64,000 nucleotides of DNA, taken from contig JANXXE010000006.1 of assembly GCA_025350815.1 (NCBI GenBank), positions 60,662-124,661 of the forward strand, read 5' to 3'. The notes under the pieces were generated by a model, which searched no databases, had not been told where the DNA came from, and worked only from the letters and a program-made list of their open reading frames with translations. Shown one piece after another: positions 17,949 through 26,589 of this stretch. Position 1 is the first letter of the stretch. Each line of letters begins with the position of its first letter. A program made the position numbers and the translations under genes. The stretch is from Myxococcales bacterium. Its GTDB lineage: Bacteria; Myxococcota_A; Polyangia; Fen-1088.

Positions 17949-18980
17949 ATGTTTCTGATTCGCGGCGCCGTCGAGGGGGATCTGGATGCGCTGGAACGCA
18001 TCGCGCGGCACCTGGATTCGGTGAACCTGCCGAACGATCGGGCGCGCCTGGCCCAGACGGTGGAACGGTCCGGCAAGTCACTCGCGGGCAAGATTGAACA
18101 CCCCCGGCGCGAGCTGCTGTTCGTCCTGGTCGAATACGACCCCGCGCGCCTCGGCGGCGAGCAGGTGATCGGGACGTCCATGATCTTCGCCCAACACGGT
18201 AGCCGCCGCGCGCCCCACACATTTTTCGATGTGATTGAAGAGGAACGCTACAGCGAGACGCTGGACCGGCATTTTCACCACCAAGTCCTGCGAATTGGCT
18301 ACAACTACCAGGGCCTGACCGAGCTCGGCGGCCTGGTCCTGCTGCCGGAATACCGGGGCCATGCCGAACAACTGGGCAAGTCCCTGTCGTTCGTGCGTTT
18401 CCTGTACGTGGCCCAGCACCGCGAGATCTTTTGCGATCAGATGCTGTCCGAACTGATGCCGCCCCTGCAAGCCGACGGAACCAGCCTGCTGTGGGAGGCG
18501 CTGGGCCGCAATTTCACCGGCCTGTCGTACCAGGAGGCCGACAGGCTGTCGCGAGAGAACAAGGAATTCATCCGCGCGCTGTTTCCTCAGGATCCCATCT
18601 ATGCGTCGGTGTTGCCGCCGGCCGCGCGGGCATTGATTGGCCAGGTCGGCCCCCACACCAAGGGCGTCGAGACCATGCTGCGACGAATCGGTTTTTCGTA
18701 CGCGCACCGCATTGACCCCTTTGATGGCGGGCCGCACTTTCAGGCGAACACCGACGAGGTCACGTTGGTCAAGAACTCGCGCCGGGTGTCGGTCGCGGGC
18801 GTCACTGACGACGACACCGGCGAGATGGCGTTGGTTTCGCTGGATCTGACGACCGAGCCTTACTTCCGCGCGGTCCGCACCGCGGTCAGCGTCGGGTCCG
18901 GTGGTGTCGTGCTGGGAAAGGCCGCCGCCGCCGCGCTGGGCGTGGCAGTGGGCGACGTCGTGGGACTGTTGCCGCTATAG
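17949..18980 (+). CDS. astA: Arginine N-succinyltransferase family protein
   Basis: A protein of 343 residues. Conserved AstA sequences include FLIRGAVEGDLDALERIA at the N-terminus, TELGGLVLLPEYRG (acyl-CoA site of the GNAT-like fold), MLSELMPPLQ, LWEALGRNFTGLSYQEAD and RIDPFDGGPHF near the C-terminus. The enzyme transfers succinyl from succinyl-CoA to arginine, the first step of the AST catabolic pathway, in the cytosol. No other ast genes are adjacent, so either the pathway is dispersed or this member uses another amino substrate. It lies between a deacetylase and a sigma-54 activator, 13 bp before the latter. Confidence 0.88.
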   Translation: MFLIRGAVEGDLDALERIARHLDSVNLPNDRARLAQTVERSGKSLAGKIEHPRRELLFVLVEYDPARLGGEQVIGTSMIFAQHGSRRAPHTFFDVIEEERYSETLDRHFHHQVLRIGYNYQGLTELGGLVLLPEYRGHAEQLGKSLSFVRFLYVAQHREIFCDQMLSELMPPLQADGTSLLWEALGRNFTGLSYQEADRLSRENKEFIRALFPQDPIYASVLPPAARALIGQVGPHTKGVETMLRRIGFSYAHRIDPFDGGPHFQANTDEVTLVKNSRRVSVAGVTDDDTGEMALVSLDLTTEPYFRAVRTAVSVGSGGVVLGKAAAAALGVAVGDVVGLLPL

Positions 18981-18993
18981 TGGGACGGAACCC

Positions 18994-20409
18994 ATGTCCG
19001 CGACCGTGCTGATCGTCGATGACGAAAAGAACATCCGTCGAACCGTGTGTATGGTTCTGGAAGGCGAGGGCTTTACTGTCGAGGAAGCGGCCAGTGGCGA
19101 AGAGGCGTTGGCCCGCCTGCCCGACATTGGCGCTGACGTTGTCATCCTGGACGTGCAGTTGTCCGGGATTTCGGGTCTTGAGGTTCTGGACACCCTGAAG
19201 CGACCCGGCGCCGTGGATCCGACACCGACGGTGATCATGATGTCAGGGCATGCGACCCTGGCGGACGCGGTGCGGGCGGTCAAGGCGGGCGCGTACGACT
19301 TCATCGAGAAGCCGCTTGACCGTGAACGTCTGATCGTCACGCTTCGCAACGCCCTGGAACGCCACGCCATGGCGCGCGAGGTCGAGGGGCTGCGCGCCCT
19401 GACCGAGGGACGCTGGGAGATGGTCGGGAAAAGCGCCGCGATGGCCGCCCTGTTCGCCCAAATCGCCAAGGTCGCGCCCACGCGAACGCGGGTGCTGATC
19501 ACCGGGGAATCGGGCACTGGCAAGGAACTGATCGCGCGCGCCCTGCACCGGGAAAGTGCCCTGCGGCACCGGCCGTTTATCAAGGTGAACTGCGCGGCGA
19601 TCCCACCCGAACTGATCGAATCCGAGCTATTCGGCCACGAGCGCGGTGCCTTCACGGGCGCGACCGCACGCAAAAAAGGCCTGTTCGAGCTGGCCGACGG
19701 CGGCACCATCTTCCTGGACGAGGTGGGCGACATGATCGTCTCGGCCCAGGCAAAAGTCTTGCGCGTGCTGCAATCGGGCGAGTTCACGCGGGTCGGCGGC
19801 GAGCAGACCTTGAAGGTCGATGTGCGGGTGCTGGCCGCCACCAACCGAGAATTGACGGCCGCGGTGGCCGCAGGGCAGTTTCGCGAGGATCTGTATTTTC
19901 GGCTGGCCGTGGTCCCGCTGCGGGCGCCGGCCCTGCGCGATCGCGCCGAAGACATTTCCATTTTGTGTGGCGCCTTCGTCGAGGGCACGTGCCGGGAAAA
20001 CGGCATGAAGCTGAAAACCATTTCCCCGGAGGCGCTGCAGATCCTGGCGGCCTACCAGTGGCCGGGCAATGTGCGCGAGCTTCGCAACGTCATCGAACGC
20101 CTGGTGATCCTGTCGGAGGAAAGCATCGGCGTCGGCGATCTGCCAGAGGAGATCGCGGCCGAGGTGGCGCGGCAGGCCCGTCCGCCCACGGTGCTTGACC
20201 CGTTCGAGCTGCCGGCCGAGGCCAAGTCGCTGGCGCTGCGGGAGTTTCGCGACTTGCTCGAGCGCCAGTACATCCGCGCCAAGCTGGATGAAAATGGCTG
20301 GAATATTTCGCGCACGGCGCTGTTACTTGGCATCGAACGGACGAACCTGCACAAAAAGATGCGCACGCTGGGCCTGAGCCGCGACGGGCGGGACGGCCGC
20401 GACGACTGA
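18994..20409 (+). CDS. Sigma-54-dependent response regulator (NtrC family)
   Basis: The start is the ATG at 18994 (MSATVLIVDDEKNIRR); the track start at 18901 includes an astA shadow. It has 471 residues and three domains. The receiver spans 1-120 with phospho-acceptor Asp in VVILDVQLSG near residue 53. The AAA+ core spans about 140-380 with GESGTGKE (Walker A), GAFTGA (sigma-54 contact loop) and GGTIFLDEVGD (Walker B). The C-terminal Fis-type helix-turn-helix reads GWNISRTALLLGIERTNLHKK. It activates RNA polymerase with sigma-54 when phosphorylated. No histidine kinase gene is next to it, so its partner is elsewhere. Confidence 0.95.
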   Translation: MSATVLIVDDEKNIRRTVCMVLEGEGFTVEEAASGEEALARLPDIGADVVILDVQLSGISGLEVLDTLKRPGAVDPTPTVIMMSGHATLADAVRAVKAGAYDFIEKPLDRERLIVTLRNALERHAMAREVEGLRALTEGRWEMVGKSAAMAALFAQIAKVAPTRTRVLITGESGTGKELIARALHRESALRHRPFIKVNCAAIPPELIESELFGHERGAFTGATARKKGLFELADGGTIFLDEVGDMIVSAQAKVLRVLQSGEFTRVGGEQTLKVDVRVLAATNRELTAAVAAGQFREDLYFRLAVVPLRAPALRDRAEDISILCGAFVEGTCRENGMKLKTISPEALQILAAYQWPGNVRELRNVIERLVILSEESIGVGDLPEEIAAEVARQARPPTVLDPFELPAEAKSLALREFRDLLERQYIRAKLDENGWNISRTALLLGIERTNLHKKMRTLGLSRDGRDGRDD

Positions 20410-20471
20410 CCGAACGGTAGGCGCCGGTCGCCCTTCCGTGTTACCTATATGAAACCAGGAAGGCGGAGATC

Positions 20472-20996
20472 TTGATTCACGCTACGAGCCCACTAGCGAA
20501 GCCGGTTGTGAACAGCGCTGTAAAGGCGACCAGTGCGCGCCTTGAAAAGATGCTGAGCAGCAGCGCGGCCTATCGCAAGGTGGAAAACGGCCTCTACGTC
20601 ATCAAGCAGGGCTCGACCATCGTGATGATCAGCGTGCACCCCTGGAAGGCGACGCACGCCATCGTCAGACTGGTCGCCCAGTTGGTGAAGGGCGTCACGA
20701 TGGAAGTGCCACTGGCGCTTGAGTTGCTGGAATTGAACGCGCTGCTGCGCTTTGGCGCCTTTGCCTTCGTGCCGGCGGGTGACGTGATCGTCTTTTCTCA
20801 CACGCTTTTGGATCGCGAGCTGTCCGATCAGGAAGAATTCATGGATACCGTTCGCGACTTTGCGATCGTCGCCGACGATTACGACGATCGCATCGCGGCC
20901 CGTTACGGCGGGCAGACCATGCAGGAACTTCTCGAAGAAGGCGTGGTCGAGCACCTGCGCACCGGGCACGAGAAGCACCACTTTCTCAAGACATAG
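20472..20996 (+). CDS. YbjN / type III secretion chaperone-like protein
   Basis: Starts at TTG 20472 after the purine-rich ribosome site AGGAAGGCGGAGATC. It has 174 residues and no signal peptide. The core (YRKVENGLYVIKQGSTIVMI, ALELLELNALLRFGAFAFV, VIVFSHTLLDRELSDQEEF) matches the YbjN/CesT-like fold used by bacterial secretion chaperones and sensory-transduction regulators. The acidic segment VADDYDDRI is typical of that group. No secretion genes flank it; it follows the sigma-54 regulator by 62 bp. Its 3' end overlaps the convergent aminotransferase gene by 11 bp. Confidence 0.75.
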   Translation: MIHATSPLAKPVVNSAVKATSARLEKMLSSSAAYRKVENGLYVIKQGSTIVMISVHPWKATHAIVRLVAQLVKGVTMEVPLALELLELNALLRFGAFAFVPAGDVIVFSHTLLDRELSDQEEFMDTVRDFAIVADDYDDRIAARYGGQTMQELLEEGVVEHLRTGHEKHHFLKT

Positions 20997-22161
20997 CGAC
21001 AATCCGCGCGACAAGCCGCGCGCAGCCCTCGTCGAAAGTTGCGGGGTCCGTCAGGAGGCTGACGACCAGCGTCGCGCCCAGCGACAGGTCGAAAAAATAG
21101 CCGGGCTGTACCAGCACCCCGTCGTCTACAAGCAGCCGGCAGGCCCAGTCCTCGTCGGAAAGGGTTTGCGGGACACGAACGATGGCGGACCAGCCACCTT
21201 CGGCGGGCAGCAAAGTGCAAGGTGCCGACGGCAGGATGCGCGTGGCGAGCGCGGCCCGATTGCGGGCAACCCGGGCTGCGATTTGGCTGCGAATGCCGGC
21301 GCCCAGTTCCAGGAGGCGCGGCAGGCCAAGCTGCACGGGCGTCGCGGCCGACAGATAGGCGTCGGACACCAGTTCCAGGGCCCCAAGGGCGTGCCGGACG
21401 GGCTTGTCGGGGCCAAACGCCGTCAGCCAACCCAGCTTGAGCTGCGGCAGACCGGAACCCTTGGACAGTCCCCCCAGCACAAAAGTCACGACGCCCGGTG
21501 GAGGACACGCGGCGACAGTTCGGACCGCATCCAGGCCAACCACGCCCGGGTAGTCCGCGAATACCTCGTCGACGATCAGACTCAGGTCGTGGCGCCGAGC
21601 GAGATCGCCGAGTGCCTGGAGATCAGCCGCCGAGATGAACGACCCTGTTGGGTTGTTGGGGTTCACCACCACAAGGACGCGCGCCCCGGCCGGGTCCAGG
21701 CTGGAAGAATCAATGTGCCACTGTCCGTCGAAGAACAGCCGGTAAGGTCGCGGCTGCAGGCCGTCCAAAGCCGCGAGGTGGTCGAAGAGCGGGTAGCTTG
21801 GCTGGGGAACCAGCACAACGTCACCGGGATCACACAACATCTTGAACAGCAGCGAATACGACTCGCTGGAGCTGGCGGTGATGGCGACACAGTCGGGCGA
21901 CGCAGACACGCCACGACGGGCGTGGTCCGCCGCCACCGCCGCGCGCGCGACGAATAGGCCCAGGGCCGCAGGGCGGTAGTGGGTCAGGCCCGCGGGGGCC
22001 AGGGCGGCCGCCAGGTCATCGGCCGGGTAGACCAGCCCGACGGTCGTTGGGTTGGCGACAGTTAAATCCAAAAGGGGGACGCCCGTCGCGCGCTGTTGGG
22101 TCTGTAGCCGCGCGAGTGGATTTTCTGGACTCGACCAGGGCAGGCGGCGCGACAGACGCAC
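20986..22161 (-). CDS. PLP-dependent class I/II aminotransferase
   Basis: A fold-type I aminotransferase, 391 residues from the GTG at 22161. Visible motifs are VVVNPNNPTGSFI, LIVDEVFADYPG (PLP ring Asp) and GGLSKGSGLPQLKLGW with the Schiff-base Lys. The amino-acid substrate is not clear. I prefer the GTG at 22161 over the track ATG at 22194 because the upstream batE stop and this GTG overlap as TAGTG, a typical coupling arrangement. It is the last gene of the nine-gene moxR-bat transcription unit, an unusual companion for Bat proteins. Confidence 0.88.
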   Translation of the reverse strand: MRLSRRLPWSSPENPLARLQTQQRATGVPLLDLTVANPTTVGLVYPADDLAAALAPAGLTHYRPAALGLFVARAAVAADHARRGVSASPDCVAITASSSESYSLLFKMLCDPGDVVLVPQPSYPLFDHLAALDGLQPRPYRLFFDGQWHIDSSSLDPAGARVLVVVNPNNPTGSFISAADLQALGDLARRHDLSLIVDEVFADYPGVVGLDAVRTVAACPPPGVVTFVLGGLSKGSGLPQLKLGWLTAFGPDKPVRHALGALELVSDAYLSAATPVQLGLPRLLELGAGIRSQIAARVARNRAALATRILPSAPCTLLPAEGGWSAIVRVPQTLSDEDWACRLLVDDGVLVQPGYFFDLSLGATLVVSLLTDPATFDEGCARLVARIVAMS

Positions 22162-22928
22162 TACAGGCGCCCGATGTCCTGCGCGCGCACCCAACCCTCA
22201 AGACCATTGGCGAGTTGAATCCGCACCCAGTCCTGGTCTTCCTCCAGCAAGCGGACGCGCAGGCCGGCGTGCAGCTCGAAGCTGGTCCGGTAGTTGGGAT
22301 CGGCGCCTTCTTTGACGGCGACGGCATTGGGCAAAACGACGCCAAAGGGAATGCGGTCGAGAACGATTCGACCCAACAGCAACACGCCCGCCAGGGTCGC
22401 AGTGACACCGACGAGGGCGGCGCCCGCACTTAAGGCCGGCCTCGTGTCGTCGGCGGCGCGACGGCGCGCGAACAGCAAAGCGAAAAGTGCGAGATACAGG
22501 CTCACGAACAGCCAGGTTTGGGCGGACGGGCTGAGGTAGGTGACGATGCGAATCCAGGCCGGCTCACGCTCGGCGCCCTCGACCTTGTCGCGCGTGCCGC
22601 GGTCAATCGCCTTGCGCGCCTGCGCCAGATTGAAACGAGCGTCCTCGTCGTCTGGTTCCAGCGTCAGCGCCCGTTCGAAGGCCCAGATGGTGCGACCAAG
22701 ATTGCCCTGTCGATAGTGCGCGACGCCCAGGTTGTAATAGAGATCGGCCGACACGACACCCTGCCTGTCAAGCTGCTCGTAGGCACCGGATGCCGCCGGA
22801 TAGTCGCCGCGAAAGTAGGCGTCGTTGCCGCGCTTCCACGCATCATCGATGACGTCCGCCCGGGCGCCGTGCCTGTCTGCCGCCAGAAGCGCCAACGCGA
22901 CAACCACCAGAACGACAGGGCGCCTCAT
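22161..22928 (-). CDS. batE: BatE-like TPR and SH3 membrane protein
   Basis: A protein of 255 residues: signal peptide or anchor (VVLVVVALALLAADRHGARA), two TPR units (GNDAYFRGDYPAASGAYEQL, ADLYYNLGVAHYRQGNLGR), two transmembrane helices around 135-190 (WLFVSLYLALFALLFA, ATLAGVLLLGRIVL) and a C-terminal bacterial SH3-like module (LRVRLLEEDQDWVRIQLANG). This layout is that of BatE in aerotolerance operons. The SH3 part may bind wall or peptide. It overlaps batD by 4 bp. Confidence 0.85.
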   Translation of the reverse strand: MRRPVVLVVVALALLAADRHGARADVIDDAWKRGNDAYFRGDYPAASGAYEQLDRQGVVSADLYYNLGVAHYRQGNLGRTIWAFERALTLEPDDEDARFNLAQARKAIDRGTRDKVEGAEREPAWIRIVTYLSPSAQTWLFVSLYLALFALLFARRRAADDTRPALSAGAALVGVTATLAGVLLLGRIVLDRIPFGVVLPNAVAVKEGADPNYRTSFELHAGLRVRLLEEDQDWVRIQLANGLEGWVRAQDIGRL

Positions 22929-24808
22929 GCCGCCCCCCCACGCCCGGGCTTGACCTTCTCCATTTGCAAGATGATCTCGCCTGAACGTTCGAGCGCCGAG
23001 CGCATGGTCTCCTGGTCGGCGCCGCCGGGGGCAAAGCGGGCGTGGTCGCAGCCGTCGAGTTCGGCCATGATCCGATCCGTCAGATCGACGGGCAGACCAC
23101 TTGAGCCCAGGCCGTGGCGAACCTCGTCCCGCGACAACCCGGTCACGGTTCTTTCAAGCTGCGCCGCCAGAACCTCGCGCAGAACGCGATCGATCTCGAT
23201 GAAGAAGGGCGCGGCGCGGCCGGCCTGCATATGTGCCTCGGCCGCACCCAGGCGGCGACGGACCAAACGCCGCAGTTTCCGTCGTCGGCCCCGGTCGGAT
23301 TCGTGGGACAGGCGCTGCCGCACCCGACCCGTGAGGACGGTGATGAACAGGGCCAGGGGCGGAAAGGCAAGGACGCCGACAAATACCCGCGATCGATAGA
23401 ACGTGGTGCCCAGATCGCGGCGCAGGGTGGGACGCGCGCGCGGCGGCCGGATCTCGGCCGGCAGAAGATTCTCGACGACGGCGCCGGGCCGCACCGGCGT
23501 TCCAGCCTTGCTAGGGACGGTTGCGGCAGCAGTTCCGACCTCGCCGACGACTTCCACCCGCAACGGCGGGCTTTTCTCGACGACGTAGGTCTTGGTCGCC
23601 GGGTCGAAGAATGGCAGCTCGAAAGCCGGGATGATCGTCGTGCCACCCCGTTCTGGCAAAAGCAGGTACTCGACGGTCTTGCGCCCGCCGACGACGTCGC
23701 CCGGTTCGATCACCAGCGACGTCTTGGGGTCGTAGCCTTTCCAGCCGTCGAGCGGCGGCAACTTCGGCGGTACCAACTTGCGCAGATTTCCCGTACCCGA
23801 GACGACGACGGTCACTGTTACCGCCTCGCCCACTGCCACACGTTCACGATCGACGCGCGCGCTGATCCCCAGATGCCCCACGCTGGCGGAATCCAAGCCA
23901 GCCGGACGTCCCGCGGCCGGCAGCGGCAGGGCCTCGATAAGCACCGGCTCGGCCTTCAGACGCTCGGTCCGGGCCGTCGAGCCGAAAAAATCCACCTGCG
24001 AAATTTCGGATTCCAGCGGACTCACCGTCAGGCGCCCCGGGGCCAGCGGAAACAGCGCCTTCCTCATCAGCGGCGCGACCAGGTAATTGTGCCCCTGATA
24101 CGCCTCCTGCGTCAGCGACAGGCCGCGCGTGTTGGCGGGCAGGGGAATGTCTTCGGTCCAGAAGCCATCGGTGTGCGGCTCGACGGTGGTCTGATATTTG
24201 TCCTGGCGTTCCGTGAGGTACAGGTACCAGACGACCGTCACCTGCTCGCCGACGTAGGCTGTGGTCTTATCGGGACGCGCCAACACGAAACTGCCGCTGG
24301 GGGCGGAATCCGCCGGGACGGGATCGGGGTGCCCGAACAGCGACGGGGGCAAGCCCGGAATCCGGCGGCGCGACCGCGCGGGTGGCGCCATTGCCGCGTC
24401 GCCGACCGCGATGGTGACAGTGCCGGTTCGCAACTCGCGCCCGCCGGTGCGAATCCGCGCCGGGGCAATCGTCAGCGTGCCCTTCTGCATCGGCTGCAGG
24501 TCGTAGCGCCAGCTAAAGACCGTCTGCATGGAGGTGCCGCCGCCACCCAGTTGCAACTGCGTGGACTGACTGGGGCTTTCGCCCAAAAGTCGGAACCCGC
24601 GAAAGTCGGGGCGCTGGTAGGCGGGCTCCTCGCCACCGGCCTGAGACAACGTCACCTCGTAGACGAAGGTCTCGTTCAAGCCGACCGTCGTCCGATCGAC
24701 GCGGGCCTGAAAGGACGGCGCCTGGCCCCAGGCGCGTGGCGCGACCAGGAACGCCAGGCTGAACAACAGCCCCGCGAAACCCCAGCGTTGATCGTGTCTG
24801 CGCATCAC
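22925..24808 (-). CDS. batD: BatD family protein
   Basis: A protein of 627 residues with a signal peptide (GFAGLLFSLAFLVAPRAWG). The periplasmic part carries BatD (oxygen tolerance family) beta-domains, with TTVGLNETFVYEVTLSQAG and AYVGEQVTVVWYLYLTERQDKY. A transmembrane helix near residue 480 (RSRVFVGVLAFPPLALFITVL) is followed by a cytosolic Arg-rich helical tail. BatD is thought to form a membrane complex with the VWA proteins BatA and BatB. The gene begins 6 bp after batC. Confidence 0.9.
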   Translation of the reverse strand: MMRRHDQRWGFAGLLFSLAFLVAPRAWGQAPSFQARVDRTTVGLNETFVYEVTLSQAGGEEPAYQRPDFRGFRLLGESPSQSTQLQLGGGGTSMQTVFSWRYDLQPMQKGTLTIAPARIRTGGRELRTGTVTIAVGDAAMAPPARSRRRIPGLPPSLFGHPDPVPADSAPSGSFVLARPDKTTAYVGEQVTVVWYLYLTERQDKYQTTVEPHTDGFWTEDIPLPANTRGLSLTQEAYQGHNYLVAPLMRKALFPLAPGRLTVSPLESEISQVDFFGSTARTERLKAEPVLIEALPLPAAGRPAGLDSASVGHLGISARVDRERVAVGEAVTVTVVVSGTGNLRKLVPPKLPPLDGWKGYDPKTSLVIEPGDVVGGRKTVEYLLLPERGGTTIIPAFELPFFDPATKTYVVEKSPPLRVEVVGEVGTAAATVPSKAGTPVRPGAVVENLLPAEIRPPRARPTLRRDLGTTFYRSRVFVGVLAFPPLALFITVLTGRVRQRLSHESDRGRRRKLRRLVRRRLGAAEAHMQAGRAAPFFIEIDRVLREVLAAQLERTVTGLSRDEVRHGLGSSGLPVDLTDRIMAELDGCDHARFAPGGADQETMRSALERSGEIILQMEKVKPGRGGAA

Positions 24809-24814
24809 GGGCGT

Positions 24815-25573
24815 TTACCAGTCCTTCGCCGGGGGTTGCCTGCGCACGGCGCGCAGCCTCGCACGTTCTTGCTCAAGCGCCTTGGGGCTGCGTTCGAGAC
24901 TGTCGAGGACGGCGTCGATCTCGCTCGGCTCGGCCGGCTTATCGGGGGGCGGTGGTGCCTGTTTCTGCTCGGGGCTCTGGGCCGGATCCTTCTTGGCAGG
25001 GTCGTCTTTGGCGTCTTTTTGCTCCGGCTTCTGCTGGTCTTTTTTGTCTGGGTCCTTTTTGTCTTCCTTTTTGTCTTGGTCTTTCTTTTTGTCTTGGTCC
25101 TTTTTGTCGTCCTTTTTGTTTTTGTCGTCTTTCTGCTTGTCCGCGTCCTTCTTCTTCTTGAGGGCCAGCTCCAGGTTCCATTTGGCCCGCACATCGCCGG
25201 GATCGAGCGCCAACGACCGCTTGTAGGCCTCGACCGCCTCGCTGAATTTCTCTGCTTTGAAGAAGCTGTTGCCCAGGTTGTAGAAGGCGGTGGCCTTGAG
25301 CGGCACGCTTTTGGCCTCGGTTGCGCGCAAGAACTCGCTCGTCGCCTCGTCGTGCCGGGACAGCGCCGACAAGGCGACGCCCCGGTTGAAATGCGCACCC
25401 GCCTCGCCCGGCAGCTCTTTGACGGCCTGATCGTAATGCGGCAGCGCCTGCTCGGCCTTGCCCGCCTTCATCTGTGCATTCCCGTCCTGCACGGCGCGGT
25501 TGGGGCTGTGTAAAACGTCCACGCCCAGCAGAAGCGGCAGCGCGGCGACAACGCCCAACCAGCGCTGGGTCAT
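24815..25573 (-). CDS. batC: BatC-like TPR protein with charged repeat
   Basis: A protein of 252 residues: signal-like N-terminus (LGVVAALPLLLGVDVLHS), three TPR units (GNAQMKAGKAEQALPHYDQA, GEAGAHFNRGVALSALSRHD, AFYNLGNSFFKAEKFSEAVE), then about 80 residues built almost only from Lys, Asp, Glu and Gln in repeats like DKKDQDKK. The C-terminus has Pro-rich sequence and SEIDAVLDSLER. BatC proteins are periplasmic TPR adaptors, and the charged tract is a known style though long here. On the plus strand the tract appears as T-rich DNA (CTTTTTGTC repeats), locally low in GC. Confidence 0.87.
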   Translation of the reverse strand: MTQRWLGVVAALPLLLGVDVLHSPNRAVQDGNAQMKAGKAEQALPHYDQAVKELPGEAGAHFNRGVALSALSRHDEATSEFLRATEAKSVPLKATAFYNLGNSFFKAEKFSEAVEAYKRSLALDPGDVRAKWNLELALKKKKDADKQKDDKNKKDDKKDQDKKKDQDKKEDKKDPDKKDQQKPEQKDAKDDPAKKDPAQSPEQKQAPPPPDKPAEPSEIDAVLDSLERSPKALEQERARLRAVRRQPPAKDW

Positions 25574-26589
25574 CGATTCCCCCGCTTTCGCTCGCTGGCG
25601 CAGGCCTCGCCGACCAGCAGCAGGAACGCCGGCAGCAGCAAGATCTCGAACACCTCGTCATACTGCTTGACCAGACGGGCGTCGTTCTCGGTGCGCTTGA
25701 GGCCCATCAGGGACGCCTCGACCGCCTCCACGCCGAACCGCTTCGGGTCGGTGCGCAGGTATTCCCCCCCCGTCTTGAGTGCGATTTGCGACAGCGTGTC
25801 CTCGGCCAGGCGCGACGTGACGTACTTGCCCTCGCTGTCTTTTATATATCCGACGACCGTGCCGTCTTCGTTGACCTCGGGTATCAGCTCGCCCGACCGT
25901 GATCCGATGCCCACGGTGTAGACCTTGATACCCAGGCGCGCGGCTTCATCGGCCACGGCCAAGGGCTCGCTTTCCGTGTCTTCGCCATCGGTCAGCAGCA
26001 GGATGACCTGCGCCCGCGTGGCGCCACCCTTTGCCCGCAGACGGACCAATTGGTCGACCGCCACCTTCAACGCGCGGCCAATCGCCGTACCGCCGACGGG
26101 CATATCCACCGGGCCCAGATCGCGCCAAAACAACTTCACCGCTGCGTAGTCCGTGGTGGGTGGGTAGGTCAGCGTCTCGCCCGCAAAGGCGACCAGGCCG
26201 ATTCGATCGCCGGCCAGATGGTCCATCAGCCGTTCCAGTTCTCGCTTGGCGCGTTCGAGCCGGGACGGGTACACGTCACGCGCCAGCATCGACTTCGAGA
26301 AGTCGAGCGCAACCACCAGGTCGAGACCGCGCTGTCGTTCCAGTTTCGCGCGCCCGCCCGCCTGCGGACGCGACAACGCCAGGACCATCAGGATGACAGC
26401 GGTTACAAGATACGCGGCCCGGAGGGCCTTGCGCGCCACCGACGTCGACGCCGTCATGCGACCAATCAGGGACGCCGTGCCCAGTTGCTGCAGCAGGCGT
26501 CTGCGACGTGTGAATGCCAACACATAGGCCAGGACCAGCGCCGGCACGGTCAACAACAACCACAGCAGCTGGGGATGGGCCAGACGCAT
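25570..26589 (-). CDS. batB: VWA-domain membrane protein BatB
   Basis: A protein of 339 residues. Two N-terminal transmembrane helices (LLWLLLTVPALVLAYVLAF, ALRAAYLVTAVILMVLAL) precede a von Willebrand A domain with the MIDAS motif VVALDFSKSM, the conserved Thr in PPTTDYAA and LLTDGEDTES. A C-terminal helix (EILLLPAFLLLVGEACA) completes the BatA/BatB topology. The metal site probably mediates protein contacts in the periplasm. The stop of batA and the start here share one base. Confidence 0.92.
   Translation of the reverse strand: MRLAHPQLLWLLLTVPALVLAYVLAFTRRRRLLQQLGTASLIGRMTASTSVARKALRAAYLVTAVILMVLALSRPQAGGRAKLERQRGLDLVVALDFSKSMLARDVYPSRLERAKRELERLMDHLAGDRIGLVAFAGETLTYPPTTDYAAVKLFWRDLGPVDMPVGGTAIGRALKVAVDQLVRLRAKGGATRAQVILLLTDGEDTESEPLAVADEAARLGIKVYTVGIGSRSGELIPEVNEDGTVVGYIKDSEGKYVTSRLAEDTLSQIALKTGGEYLRTDPKRFGVEAVEASLMGLKRTENDARLVKQYDEVFEILLLPAFLLLVGEACASERKRGNR

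Noticed and set aside
23114-25513. 799-residue plus-strand ORF antisense to batE/batD/batC
   Set aside because: Composition is a mirror of the bat genes, there is no start signal, and the minus-strand genes have clear domains and overlaps. Long antisense frames are common in GC-rich DNA.
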